25,513 nucleotides of DNA from Actinomycetes bacterium (GTDB lineage Bacteria > Actinomycetota > Acidimicrobiia > Acidimicrobiales > Microtrichaceae), in the NCBI GenBank assembly GCA_023434535.1, contig JAEYSR010000045.1, positions 1 through 25,513 on the forward strand, read 5' to 3'. Below, piece after piece: positions 14,870 to 21,141 of this stretch. How positions within the stretch are numbered: position 1 is the first letter of the stretch; each line of letters starts with the position of its first letter. The position numbers were made by a program, and so were the translations under genes. The notes under the pieces are model-generated. The model had not been told where the DNA came from. It searched no databases and was given only the letters and a program-made list of their open reading frames with translations.

Positions 14870-15965
14870 GCAGACGGGGCGCACGAGCGCCCGCACCGCG
14901 TCCGGCTCGAGCACTCGCAAGCCCGTGTCGGACACGCCGCCACCGGTCCGGCGCCGCCGACGGGCCGAGGCCTCCGGCGGTGACTCGTCGCGATCTGGGT
15001 CCGCCGCGAAGGGTGCGACGTCGAAGGGCGCGAAGTCGAAGGGCGTGAGGTCGAAGGGTGTGAGGTCGACGGAAGAGCCGTCGAAGGGGCGAGGGCGAAC
15101 AGCTGGCTCTGCCGACGGCACTGCTGCGGGCCGCCGGCCTGCCGACGCATCCGACGCCCCGCGACGAGGCCTGGCCCGCCTGGCCATCAGGCCGTCGTCG
15201 ACCGGCCCCAAGGTGCGGCTCGGCGTCCTCTGGTTCTTCGTGGCCCTCGCCGCGGTCACGGCCGGTCGCTGGCCGACCGCGATCCTGTGGGGCCTGGTGG
15301 CCGTGCTCGCCGGGCGGGAGCTGGTGACGCTCTGGTGGACCGGTGCGGCCGACGGACGGGTGAGCGGGTCCGAGCCGGTGGTGCCGCCGGCGGGCGTCGT
15401 CGCCGTCGTGGCGGTCCTCATCTTCGTCGTTCCGGCGGCGGCCGCGGTCGGAACCGGGCTGGCGGGCGCCGCTCTGCTGCTGGTCGTGGTGGCGCTGGTG
15501 GCCTTCTCCGTGGCCGGCCGGGCCGGAGCCGCAGGGCTGACGTCGGCCCAGGCGGGGGCGATCGCCATCGCGGTCCTCGTCCCTGCGATCCCGGCCGCTG
15601 CGATCGTCCTGGTGGTCGGGGCACACCTCTGGGCCGGTCTGTTCCTGGTCCTGGCGGTCTCGCTCTACGACGCCGGCTTCTTCATCGGCGGTGCGGAGTC
15701 GGGGAGCCTCGTGGAGGGCCCCGTCACCGGCATCATCGGCGTGCTGGCCGTCACGTTCACCATGGCAATGTTCCAGGCGCCGCCGTTCGACACGGCGAGT
15801 GCGGCGATCGTGGGCGGGCTGTGCGCCGTCGCCTGTCCCGTCGGGCAGTGGACGGCGTCGGCCGTGCTCCCGACGGCCGATTCGCCCGCCCGCGCGCTGC
15901 GCCGGCTCGACACCTACATCGTGGCGGCTCCGGTGTTCCTCGGCGCGGCCTGGATGCTCGCCTGA
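14862..15965 (+). CDS. Divergent CdsA-like (phosphatidate cytidylyltransferase fold) membrane protein
   Basis: A 367-residue protein. Residues 1-115 are a basic, disordered-looking region rich in Ser, Lys, Arg and Gly with SKGAK/SKGVR repeats. About eight membrane helices follow from residue ~125. The end, PVGQWTASAV..RALRRLDTYIVAAPVF, aligns in order with the CDP-diglyceride synthase end 'GDL.eS..KR...DRlDS..aAP.f', yet the Lys-Arg, Lys-Asp and His-Gly-Gly residues of the CdsA signature are missing. It is thus probably not an active cytidylyltransferase. The GTG at 14862 overlaps the MoaD-like stop. CdsA kinship is inferred from this one alignment by eye. Confidence 0.6.
   Translation: MAEQTGRTSARTASGSSTRKPVSDTPPPVRRRRRAEASGGDSSRSGSAAKGATSKGAKSKGVRSKGVRSTEEPSKGRGRTAGSADGTAAGRRPADASDAPRRGLARLAIRPSSTGPKVRLGVLWFFVALAAVTAGRWPTAILWGLVAVLAGRELVTLWWTGAADGRVSGSEPVVPPAGVVAVVAVLIFVVPAAAAVGTGLAGAALLLVVVALVAFSVAGRAGAAGLTSAQAGAIAIAVLVPAIPAAAIVLVVGAHLWAGLFLVLAVSLYDAGFFIGGAESGSLVEGPVTGIIGVLAVTFTMAMFQAPPFDTASAAIVGGLCAVACPVGQWTASAVLPTADSPARALRRLDTYIVAAPVFLGAAWMLA
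15006..15068 (+). repeat. 15-bp tandem repeats encoding (S/A)KG(A/V)(T/K/R)
   Basis: Four imperfect 15-bp units beginning at 15006, 15021, 15036 and 15051 (pattern TCGAAGGGCGTGAGG) with a partial fifth unit. They encode a basic repeat in the N-terminal tail of the CdsA-like protein. Confidence 0.85.
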
Positions 15966-16034
15966 GCCCTCGGTCAGAGCGACCGGTCTGGTGACGGATC
16001 GCGGTCGGTCGAACGCGATGCGGGTTCGACTCGA

Positions 16035-16040
16035 TAGCCT
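16035..16040 (+). promoter_or_regulatory. -10 hexamer TAGCCT, leaderless layout
   Basis: TAGCCT lies 7 nt before the GTG at 16048 and supports this start over the upstream ATG at 16018. Confidence 0.5.
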
Positions 16041-16047
16041 GCGGGGC

Positions 16048-16569
16048 GTGGATGTCACGGTCGAGCAGCTGATCACCTTCGACGAGCCGGCCGACCTGGC
16101 CGACTGCCCGCTGGGAGAGCTGCGCGCGCTGCGCGACGCCTACCAGGAGGTCGAGCACGGCCTGTCCTACGCCCGCCGCATCGTGCAGGGTCGCCTGGAC
16201 ACGGTCGCCGTGGAGTTCGAGCGTCGTGCCGAGAACGACCCCGACACGGACCTCGTGCATCGCCTGCCCTCCGCCCTAGCGACCCACACGCGCGGCCCCG
16301 GTCTGCCCCGTCCGGGCCAGGAGCTGGACCCGCCTGCGTGGGCCGACGAGATCGTGTCCGAGGCGGACCGCATCCTCGGCTCCTCGGCGATGGCGGGCCT
16401 GTCCACCGTCGCAGAGGCCGAGCTGCTCGAGAACATGAACGCCCTCGCAGAGCTCGAGCGGGACGTCTCCACCGTCCGGAGGGACGTGCAGAAGCGCATG
16501 GACCGCGTCCAGGACGAGATCGTGGCCCGCTACCAGGCGGGCGCGTCGGTCGACGACCTCCTGATCTGA
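16048..16569 (+). CDS. RsiG-like c-di-GMP-binding protein (putative anti-sigma factor)
   Basis: A 173-residue, mostly helical protein. It carries two full copies of the c-di-GMP motif E(X)3S(X)2R(X)3Q(X)3D known from the Streptomyces anti-sigma factor RsiG: Glu36-Ser40-Arg43-Gln47-Asp51 (EHGLSYARRIVQGRLD) and Glu137-Ser141-Arg144-Gln148-Asp152 (ERDVSTVRRDVQKRMD). In RsiG these two helices form a coiled-coil hairpin that binds a c-di-GMP dimer and then holds the sigma factor WhiG. The linker between them (residues ~62-110) is Pro/Gly-rich. No sigma factor gene is in the window, so the partner is unknown. GTG 16048 is chosen from the promoter spacing; ATG 16018 would add ten residues. An XRE regulator gene follows. 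Confidence 0.85.
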   Translation: MDVTVEQLITFDEPADLADCPLGELRALRDAYQEVEHGLSYARRIVQGRLDTVAVEFERRAENDPDTDLVHRLPSALATHTRGPGLPRPGQELDPPAWADEIVSEADRILGSSAMAGLSTVAEAELLENMNALAELERDVSTVRRDVQKRMDRVQDEIVARYQAGASVDDLLI

Positions 16570-16661
16570 TCGCCTCGCCGGTCAACCGACGGCTCGTCGT
16601 CGGCGATCGTCGGACCGGCCCGCGCTTGCCGGCGCGAAAAGGTGGTTCGCGGATGTCGCGG

Positions 16662-16667
16662 TACCCT
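16662..16667 (+). promoter_or_regulatory. -10 hexamer TACCCT, leaderless layout
   Basis: TACCCT lies 7 nt before the ATG at 16675. Confidence 0.5.
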
Positions 16668-16674
16668 CGGGGGC

Positions 16675-17142
16675 ATGAAGGACGATCTCGACCGCCGGTG
16701 GCGTGACCTGGGCGAGTTCATCCGCGAGCAGCGCAACGTCGGTCAGATGTCGCTGCGCAAGCTCTCCGAGGCCGCCGGCGTCTCGAACCCCTACCTCTCG
16801 CAGATCGAGAGAGGCCTGCGCCGCCCCTCGGCGGAGATCCTCCAGCAGATCGCACGGGCCCTGGAGATCTCGAGCGAGACGCTCTACGTGCGGGCCGGGA
16901 TCCTCGACGAGCCGGCCGAGCGGGTCGATCCGATCGCGGAGATCCGTCGGGATCCGACGATCACCGAGGAGCAGAAGAAGTCCCTCGTCCGGATCTACCA
17001 GTCGTTCCGTCGGGAGAACGAGATGGACGCTCTCGACGCGCTGGAGGCGGCAGCGGCGGAGCTCGACGACGCCTCGGCCCCCGACGGCGACGGCCCGTCC
17101 GATGCCGAGGACCCGTCGCACGACATCGCTGTCGGATCCTGA
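16675..17142 (+). CDS. XRE family transcriptional regulator
   Basis: A 155-residue DNA-binding protein. Residues ~8-70 form a Cro/CI-type helix-turn-helix domain: LGEFIREQRNVGQMSLRKLS, then AAGVSNPYLSQIERGLRRPS (recognition helix SNPYLSQIE) and EILQQIARALEISSETLY. The part after residue 75 has a helix with ITEEQKKSLVRIYQSFRREN, and the tail from ~120 is acidic and probably disordered. Similar proteins with this layout occur widely in actinomycetes. There is no ligand domain, so it may respond through a partner protein. It lies 105 nt after the RsiG-like gene but has its own leaderless-type promoter. Confidence 0.88.
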   Translation: MKDDLDRRWRDLGEFIREQRNVGQMSLRKLSEAAGVSNPYLSQIERGLRRPSAEILQQIARALEISSETLYVRAGILDEPAERVDPIAEIRRDPTITEEQKKSLVRIYQSFRRENEMDALDALEAAAAELDDASAPDGDGPSDAEDPSHDIAVGS

Positions 17143-17148
17143 ACGACC

Positions 17149-17154
17149 TACCAT
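17149..17154 (+). promoter_or_regulatory. -10 hexamer TACCAT, probable mshA promoter
   Basis: TACCAT lies about 50 nt before the mshA GTG, which would give a leader of roughly 43 nt. Confidence is low because no -35 is evident. Confidence 0.3.
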
Positions 17155-17165
17155 CCTGTTCCGGC

Positions 17166-17185
17166 GGTCGGGAATGGTCCCGACC
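17166..17185 (+). promoter_or_regulatory. Perfect inverted repeat in the mshA leader
   Basis: GGTCGGGA and TCCCGACC form perfect 8-bp arms around the loop ATGG, 20 nt before the mshA start. It may be an operator or an RNA hairpin near the 5' end of the message. Confidence 0.5.
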
Positions 17186-17204
17186 CCAGTGAGTTGAACC
17201 TCCC

Positions 17205-18413
17205 GTGGGCTCTGTCGCCGTCGTCTCCATGCACACATCGCCGCTGGTCCAGCCGGGCACCGGCGACTCCGGCGGCATGAACGTGTACGTGCGGGAGCTC
17301 TCGGCGTCGCTGGCGCAGGCCGGTGTCGACGTGAGGGTCTTCGTCCGTAGGTGGGCCGACGGGTTGCCCGATCGGATCCAGGTCGAACCCGGCTTCGAGG
17401 TCGTGCACGTGGACGCCGGACCGGTGGACCTCCGCAAGGAGGACCTCCCCGGGGTGGTCGACGAGTTCGCCGACGGCGTGGCCGCCGATCTGGTGCGGTC
17501 GCCGGCGCAGGCGCTGCACGCCAACTACTGGCTGTCGGCCGTCGCCGCGCACGACCTGAAGCACCGGCTCGACCTGCCGCTGGTCGCCACGTTCCACACC
17601 CTCGCCCGGGTGAAGGCGGAGGCCGGCGACGCCGAGCCGCTCGCCCGAGAAGCCGCCGAGGCCACGGTGATCGGCTGCTGCGACGCCATCTGCGCGTCCA
17701 ACCCGGTCGAGGCCGATCAGCTGATTCAGCTCTACGGCGCGGATCCGGCCCGGATCGAGATGGTGCCGTCGGGTGTCGACCACGCCTTCTTCTCCCCGGG
17801 CGATCGGGCGGGTGCCCGGGCGGCCGTCGGCCTCGACGACCGACCGACCATGCTGTTCGTCGGGCGGATCCAGCCGCTCAAGGGGCTGACCGTCGCCGTC
17901 GAGGCGCTGTCCGAGGTCGCGGATCCCACCACCCGCCTGGTCGTCGTGGGTGGCCCGAGCGGCGCCGAGGGCCCGGCCGAGCTGGCCCGGGTCCACGCCC
18001 TCATCGACCGGCTCGGTCTCGGCGACCGTGTGCGCTTCGTCGATCCGCAGCCGCACCACATGCTCTCCACCTGGTACCGGGCGGCCGACGTGGTCGTCGT
18101 GCCCAGCCGGTCCGAGTCCTTCGGGCTCGTGGCGCTCGAGGCCGCAGCGTGCGGCGTGCCGGTCGTGGCCGCCGCGGTCGGAGGTCTGCGCACCCTGGTC
18201 GTCGACGGCGTGACGGGGTTCCTGATCGACGGTCGGGACCCGGGCACCTTCGCCGCCGCGGTCGACCGGGTCCTCGGCGACCCGCAGCGCGCCGCCGCCA
18301 TGGGCGTGGCCGCTGCCGTGGAGTCCCGGCGCTACTCGTGGGCCACCACCGCCGCCCGCCTGCGCCGGCTGTACGCCGACCTCGCCGTCCGGACCCCGGT
18401 GGCCTGCGCGTGA
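17205..18413 (+). CDS. mshA: D-inositol-3-phosphate glycosyltransferase
   Basis: A 402-residue GT-B glycosyltransferase of family GT4. MshA moves N-acetylglucosamine from UDP-GlcNAc to 1L-myo-inositol 3-phosphate, the first step of mycothiol synthesis in the cytoplasm. The N-terminal signature VVSMHTSPLVQPGTGDSGGM, followed by NVYVREL, is characteristic of MshA. The C-terminal nucleotide-sugar domain shows LFVGRIQPLKGL, VVVGGPSG and the SRSESFGLVALEAAACGVPVV loop with the E-x7-E pattern of GT4. The start GTG at 17205 has no Shine-Dalgarno site. The stop overlaps the start of ybjN by 4 nt, the same mshA-ybjN order as in mycobacteria (Rv0486-Rv0487). Confidence 0.92.
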   Translation: MGSVAVVSMHTSPLVQPGTGDSGGMNVYVRELSASLAQAGVDVRVFVRRWADGLPDRIQVEPGFEVVHVDAGPVDLRKEDLPGVVDEFADGVAADLVRSPAQALHANYWLSAVAAHDLKHRLDLPLVATFHTLARVKAEAGDAEPLAREAAEATVIGCCDAICASNPVEADQLIQLYGADPARIEMVPSGVDHAFFSPGDRAGARAAVGLDDRPTMLFVGRIQPLKGLTVAVEALSEVADPTTRLVVVGGPSGAEGPAELARVHALIDRLGLGDRVRFVDPQPHHMLSTWYRAADVVVVPSRSESFGLVALEAAACGVPVVAAAVGGLRTLVVDGVTGFLIDGRDPGTFAAAVDRVLGDPQRAAAMGVAAAVESRRYSWATTAARLRRLYADLAVRTPVACA

Positions 18414-18883
18414 TCGGCGCCGAGCGCCCGCTCAGCGCCGAGGAGCTGACCGAGCTCGAGCACCGGATCGACGGGTGGCTCGCCGAGCAGCTCGCCGACA
18501 ACCCGGTGGTGGAGGCGGTCGAGCGCGACGACCTGTCCGGCGAGCGACGTTGGTTCGTGCGTGTCCGGGGTGAGGAGAAGTCGGTCTTCTCGATCTGGTT
18601 CCTGCTCCGCCAGCGCAACCTCCACGTCGAGACGTACCTCATGCCGGCGCCCGAGGAGAACGCGGGCGCGCTGTACGAGCACCTGCTCCGCCGCAACCAG
18701 AAGCTCCCCGACCTGTCGTTCGCCATCGGTGACGAGGACGCCGTCTACGTGATGGGCGAGGTGCCCGCCGTGTGGGTGGACGGGGAGGTCGTCGACCGCC
18801 TCCTGGGCTCCTGCTACGCCGTGGTCGAGCAGTGCTTCCGCCCGGCGATGCGCATCGGGTTCGCCAGCCGCTTCAAGGGCTGA
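18410..18883 (+). CDS. YbjN domain-containing protein
   Basis: A 157-residue YbjN-family protein, a type III secretion chaperone-like fold. It begins with a helix (LSAEELTELEHRIDGWLAEQ), followed by VRVRGEEKSVFSIWFLLRQR and NLHVETYLMPAPEEN, then ALYEHLLRRNQKLPDLSFAI and a last helix that includes CYAVVEQCF. The fold usually helps other proteins or acts in stress and envelope control; the exact role is unknown. Its GTG overlaps the mshA stop as GTGA, which implies translational coupling and a link to mycothiol metabolism by context only. The 243-nt gap after it holds palindromes and the SOS promoter of the next gene. Confidence 0.88.
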   Translation: MIGAERPLSAEELTELEHRIDGWLAEQLADNPVVEAVERDDLSGERRWFVRVRGEEKSVFSIWFLLRQRNLHVETYLMPAPEENAGALYEHLLRRNQKLPDLSFAIGDEDAVYVMGEVPAVWVDGEVVDRLLGSCYAVVEQCFRPAMRIGFASRFKG

Positions 18884-18910
18884 GCCGCTCCGTCTCCGGT
18901 CGGTGTGCGA

Positions 18911-18922
18911 CGGACGCGTCCG
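18911..18922. repeat. 12-bp palindrome CGGACGCGTCCG
   Basis: A perfect palindrome 27 nt after the ybjN stop; it could form part of a terminator or be a protein-binding site. Confidence 0.4.
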
Positions 18923-18967
18923 ACCTCGTCGGCGGCGCGGTGCGACGGCGCGGCGACGGCCGTCAAT

Positions 18968-18981
18968 GGGGACCGGTCCCC
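18968..18981. repeat. 14-bp palindrome GGGGACCGGTCCCC
   Basis: A perfect palindrome in the gap between ybjN and the HNH gene, about 115 nt before the LexA box. Its role is unknown. Confidence 0.45.
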
Positions 18982-19090
18982 GGTGACGTCGGGACGCCGA
19001 CCCCTTACCGTCAGAGGTGCCGGGGGACGGGCCGTTGGGGAAGCGGTCCGTCCCCCGGCGAACCGGATCTGCGGTGTCACACTGCCGACC

Positions 19091-19096
19091 TAGGAT
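19091..19096 (+). promoter_or_regulatory. -10 hexamer TAGGAT of the HNH gene
   Basis: TAGGAT overlaps the first base of the LexA box, so bound LexA would cover the transcription start. Confidence 0.45.
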
Positions 19097-19111
19097 CGAA
19101 CGTACGTTCGA
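19096..19111. promoter_or_regulatory. LexA (SOS) box
   Basis: TCGAACGTACGTTCGA is a perfect 16-bp palindrome that fits the actinobacterial LexA consensus TCGAAC(N4)GTTCGA with no mismatch. It lies 16 nt before the start of the DUF222-HNH gene, over the probable transcription start. Confidence 0.88.
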
Positions 19112-19126
19112 ACCGGGAGGCGTGCC

Positions 19127-20776
19127 GTGGAGACCCCATCCGAGCTGGAGACTGCATCGGTCGAGGAACTGGCGACGTCATCCTCGGCGCCGCGGGATCC
19201 GCTGTTGGACCCTCCGGCCTGCGGGTCCGGGCCGCAGGCGGGGAGTCTGATGTTCGGAGCGCCCGACGGGCCGCCGGGACCGACCCGGTTGGGAGCGTGC
19301 GTGGTCTCCGACGACGCCGCCGTGGCGGCCCTGGCGACGGAGCGGCTCGAGGCGGAGCTGATGTCGACCGCGGCCAACCTGGCGGCCGGGACCTGCCGCT
19401 TCCTCCTCATGGTCGCCGAGTACGACCGGCGCGGGGCGTGGGAGTCGTGGGAGTGCCGGTCGGCGGCGCACTGGTTGAGCTTCAAGTGCGGCCTGTCGAT
19501 GAACACCGCCCGTGACCACGTCCGCGTGGCCCGCCGTCTCGTCGACATGCCGCTGGTCCGCGCCGAGTTCGCACGCGGCGCTCTGTCGTACTCCAAGGTC
19601 CGGGCCCTGTCGCGCGTCTGTCGCCCGGCGATCGAGGGGGACCTGCTGACCGTCGCGCTGCACTCGACAGCGTCTCAGCTGGAGCAGGCGTGCTCGCACC
19701 TCCGGCGGGTCCAGGAGATCAACGAGTCCGACGCGGCCTCGGCCGATGCCGCCCTGGAGGAGGCGGAGAAGGACGCGCGGATCCGCACGTACCTGACCCT
19801 CGACGACGACGCCTCCGGCCACGGTGTCGGTCGGTTCCGGATCTCCGGCGAGGACATGGAGGTGCTGCAACGGGCGCTCGCGACGGCCGCGGTCGACCTG
19901 AAGGGTCGCGACCAGCTCGCCACCAACGCCGCGGCGCTGATGGAGCTCGCCCGTGCCTTCCTCGCCAACCCGGACACCGGGCCCGGTCCCCAACCGGAGA
20001 TCATCCTGCACGTCGACGCCGCCGGACTCGCAGCGCTGCGCTCCGACCCGCCGGTCGGCTCGTGTGACGAGCCCGCCGTCGACGCCGTCGACGAATCGGC
20101 CACCGTCGGCAGATCGGCCCGGGGTGTTTCCGCGGAGGCACCCGAGCGGTCCGATGGCGCCGACCCGACGACCGACCCGCTCCCGGCGTCCGACCTGCGG
20201 GAGGAGCGCTGGCCGATCCGCTCGGCCATGGGCCGGCTGTTCAGCCTGGCCCTCCTCGCCCGGCTCGCCTGCGACGCCGGCCTGCGAGCGGTGGCGGACC
20301 TCCCCGACGGGACCCAGCTGAACCTCGGTCGCCACCGACGCACCCCCACGCCCGAGCAGAAGCGAGCACTGCTGGCACGGGACGTCCACTGCCGGTTCCC
20401 GGGGTGCGACACGCGTCGGCACCTCCACGCCCACCACATCCGCTGGTGGTCGCTCGGCGGCCTGACCGACCTCGCGAACCTCCTGATGCTGTGCCCGATG
20501 CACCACCACGCCATCCACGACCGGCAGTGGACCCTCACCGGGACCGCCGCCGCCCCGGTCTTCGCCCGTCCCGACGGTCGGGTCGTGCCCGTCACGGCAG
20601 AGCGCGTCGACGGTCGCTACGACGACCTGATGGTCACCGCGTCACGGACGGCTGCGGCCCACGGCCACCTCGACCTCGACGTCGAGTTCCCCGGAGGCCG
20701 CTGGCTCGGTGACCACATCGACTGGGACTGGTTCTTCGCCGGGCTCTGCAGCCGCAACCCCGACGGCCATCTCTGA
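19127..20776 (+). CDS. DUF222 domain-containing HNH endonuclease (13E12 repeat family-like), SOS-regulated
   Basis: A 549-residue protein of the DUF222-HNH (13E12-type) family. Residues ~60-310 are DUF222, with the family's TCRFLLMVAEYDRRGAW, SAAHWLSFKCGLSMNTARDH and SYSKVRALSRV segments. A Pro/Ala/Asp-rich linker (~300-360) contains GVSAEAPE, whose DNA matches the palindromic repeats downstream. The HNH domain (~415-470) has CRFPGCD, HLHAHHIRWWSLGG, LANLLMLCPMHHHAIH, with both zinc-binding Cys pairs and the His-His pair intact. It is probably a DNA nuclease; some are linked to mobile elements. The GTG at 19127 follows GGGAGG at 6 nt. A perfect LexA box in the promoter predicts induction by DNA damage. 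It seems to be inserted between ybjN and proC. Confidence 0.92.
   Translation: METPSELETASVEELATSSSAPRDPLLDPPACGSGPQAGSLMFGAPDGPPGPTRLGACVVSDDAAVAALATERLEAELMSTAANLAAGTCRFLLMVAEYDRRGAWESWECRSAAHWLSFKCGLSMNTARDHVRVARRLVDMPLVRAEFARGALSYSKVRALSRVCRPAIEGDLLTVALHSTASQLEQACSHLRRVQEINESDAASADAALEEAEKDARIRTYLTLDDDASGHGVGRFRISGEDMEVLQRALATAAVDLKGRDQLATNAAALMELARAFLANPDTGPGPQPEIILHVDAAGLAALRSDPPVGSCDEPAVDAVDESATVGRSARGVSAEAPERSDGADPTTDPLPASDLREERWPIRSAMGRLFSLALLARLACDAGLRAVADLPDGTQLNLGRHRRTPTPEQKRALLARDVHCRFPGCDTRRHLHAHHIRWWSLGGLTDLANLLMLCPMHHHAIHDRQWTLTGTAAAPVFARPDGRVVPVTAERVDGRYDDLMVTASRTAAAHGHLDLDVEFPGGRWLGDHIDWDWFFAGLCSRNPDGHL
20122..20140 (+). repeat. Repeat-family core inside the HNH coding region
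   Basis: GGGTGTTTCCGCGGAGGCA lies in the linker between DUF222 and HNH. It shares GGGTGTTTCCGCGGA with the repeats at 20899 and 20992 (the next base differs in the latter). Confidence 0.6.
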
Positions 20777-20787
20777 CCGCGTCGGCA

Positions 20788-20824
20788 GGGTCGTCGGTCA
20801 TGGGTGCTTCCGCGGAGACATCGG
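20788..20824 (+). repeat. 37-bp repeat, copy 1
   Basis: It begins GGGTCGTCGGTCA and ends GACATCGG, with the imperfect palindrome TGCTTCCGCGGAGACA in its second half. It starts 12 nt after the HNH stop. Confidence 0.85.
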
Positions 20825-20825
20825 T

Positions 20826-20845
20826 GCGCGACAGCCCTGTCGCGC
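20826..20845. repeat. Dyad GCGCGACAG-CC-CTGTCGCGC
   Basis: Perfect 9-bp arms around CC, directly after repeat copy 1. Related dyads follow at 20861-20874 and 21032-21047, and a half copy at 21051-21066. Confidence 0.8.
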
Positions 20846-20860
20846 GACGGCCCCGTCCCA

Positions 20861-20874
20861 CGACAGCCCTGTCG
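20861..20874. repeat. Dyad CGACAGCCCTGTCG
   Basis: Second copy of the CGACAG-CC-CTGTCG dyad, followed by CACGACCACGC as in the third module. Confidence 0.75.
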
Positions 20875-20898
20875 CACGACCACGCCGACACGCAGCCT

Positions 20899-20934
20899 GG
20901 TCGTCGGTCACGGGTGTTTCCGCGGAAACATCGG
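20899..20934 (+). repeat. 37-bp repeat, copy 2
   Basis: It contains the perfect 16-bp palindrome TGTTTCCGCGGAAACA (20915-20930). It begins GGTCGTCGGTCA, 110 nt after the same point of copy 1. No CGACAG dyad follows this copy. Confidence 0.85.
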
Positions 20935-20991
20935 CGGTGGCTGAGGGCCCCGGACCGCCGTGACCCGTGACGGCCGCGCCGACCCGCAGCA

Positions 20992-21028
20992 GGGTCGTCG
21001 GTCACGGGTGTTTCCGCGGGAACATCGG
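20992..21028 (+). repeat. 37-bp repeat, copy 3
   Basis: It begins GGGTCGTCGGTCA and carries TGTTTCCGCGGGAACA, 94 nt after copy 2. The CGACAG-CC-CTGTCG dyad follows it directly, as in copy 1. Confidence 0.85.
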
Positions 21029-21031
21029 CGC

Positions 21032-21066
21032 GCGACAGCCCTGTCGCACGGCAGCCCTGTCGCACG
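21032..21066. repeat. Dyad GCGACAG-CC-CTGTCGC plus half copy
   Basis: Perfect 7-bp arms at 21032-21047, then a second CAGCCCTGTCGCACGACC that lacks the complete left arm. Together with copy 3 this repeats the layout of the first module. Confidence 0.75.
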
Positions 21067-21128
21067 ACCACGCAACCACGCTGCGCCAGCGAGATCCCGG
21101 CGGGATCGGTCCGTCGGAGGCACGCCGG

Positions 21129-21134
21129 TACGCT
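21129..21134 (+). promoter_or_regulatory. -10 hexamer TACGCT, leaderless layout
   Basis: TACGCT lies 7 nt before the proC ATG at 21142. Confidence 0.5.
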
Positions 21135-21141
21135 CCACCGC

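Noticed and set aside
19178..20518. 446-residue minus-strand open frame opposite the HNH gene
   Set aside because: Composition typical of an antisense shadow; the plus strand has clear DUF222 and HNH motifs.
20788..21066. CRISPR array
   Set aside because: Only three repeats, with spacers of unequal length that carry related dyads; no cas genes nearby.
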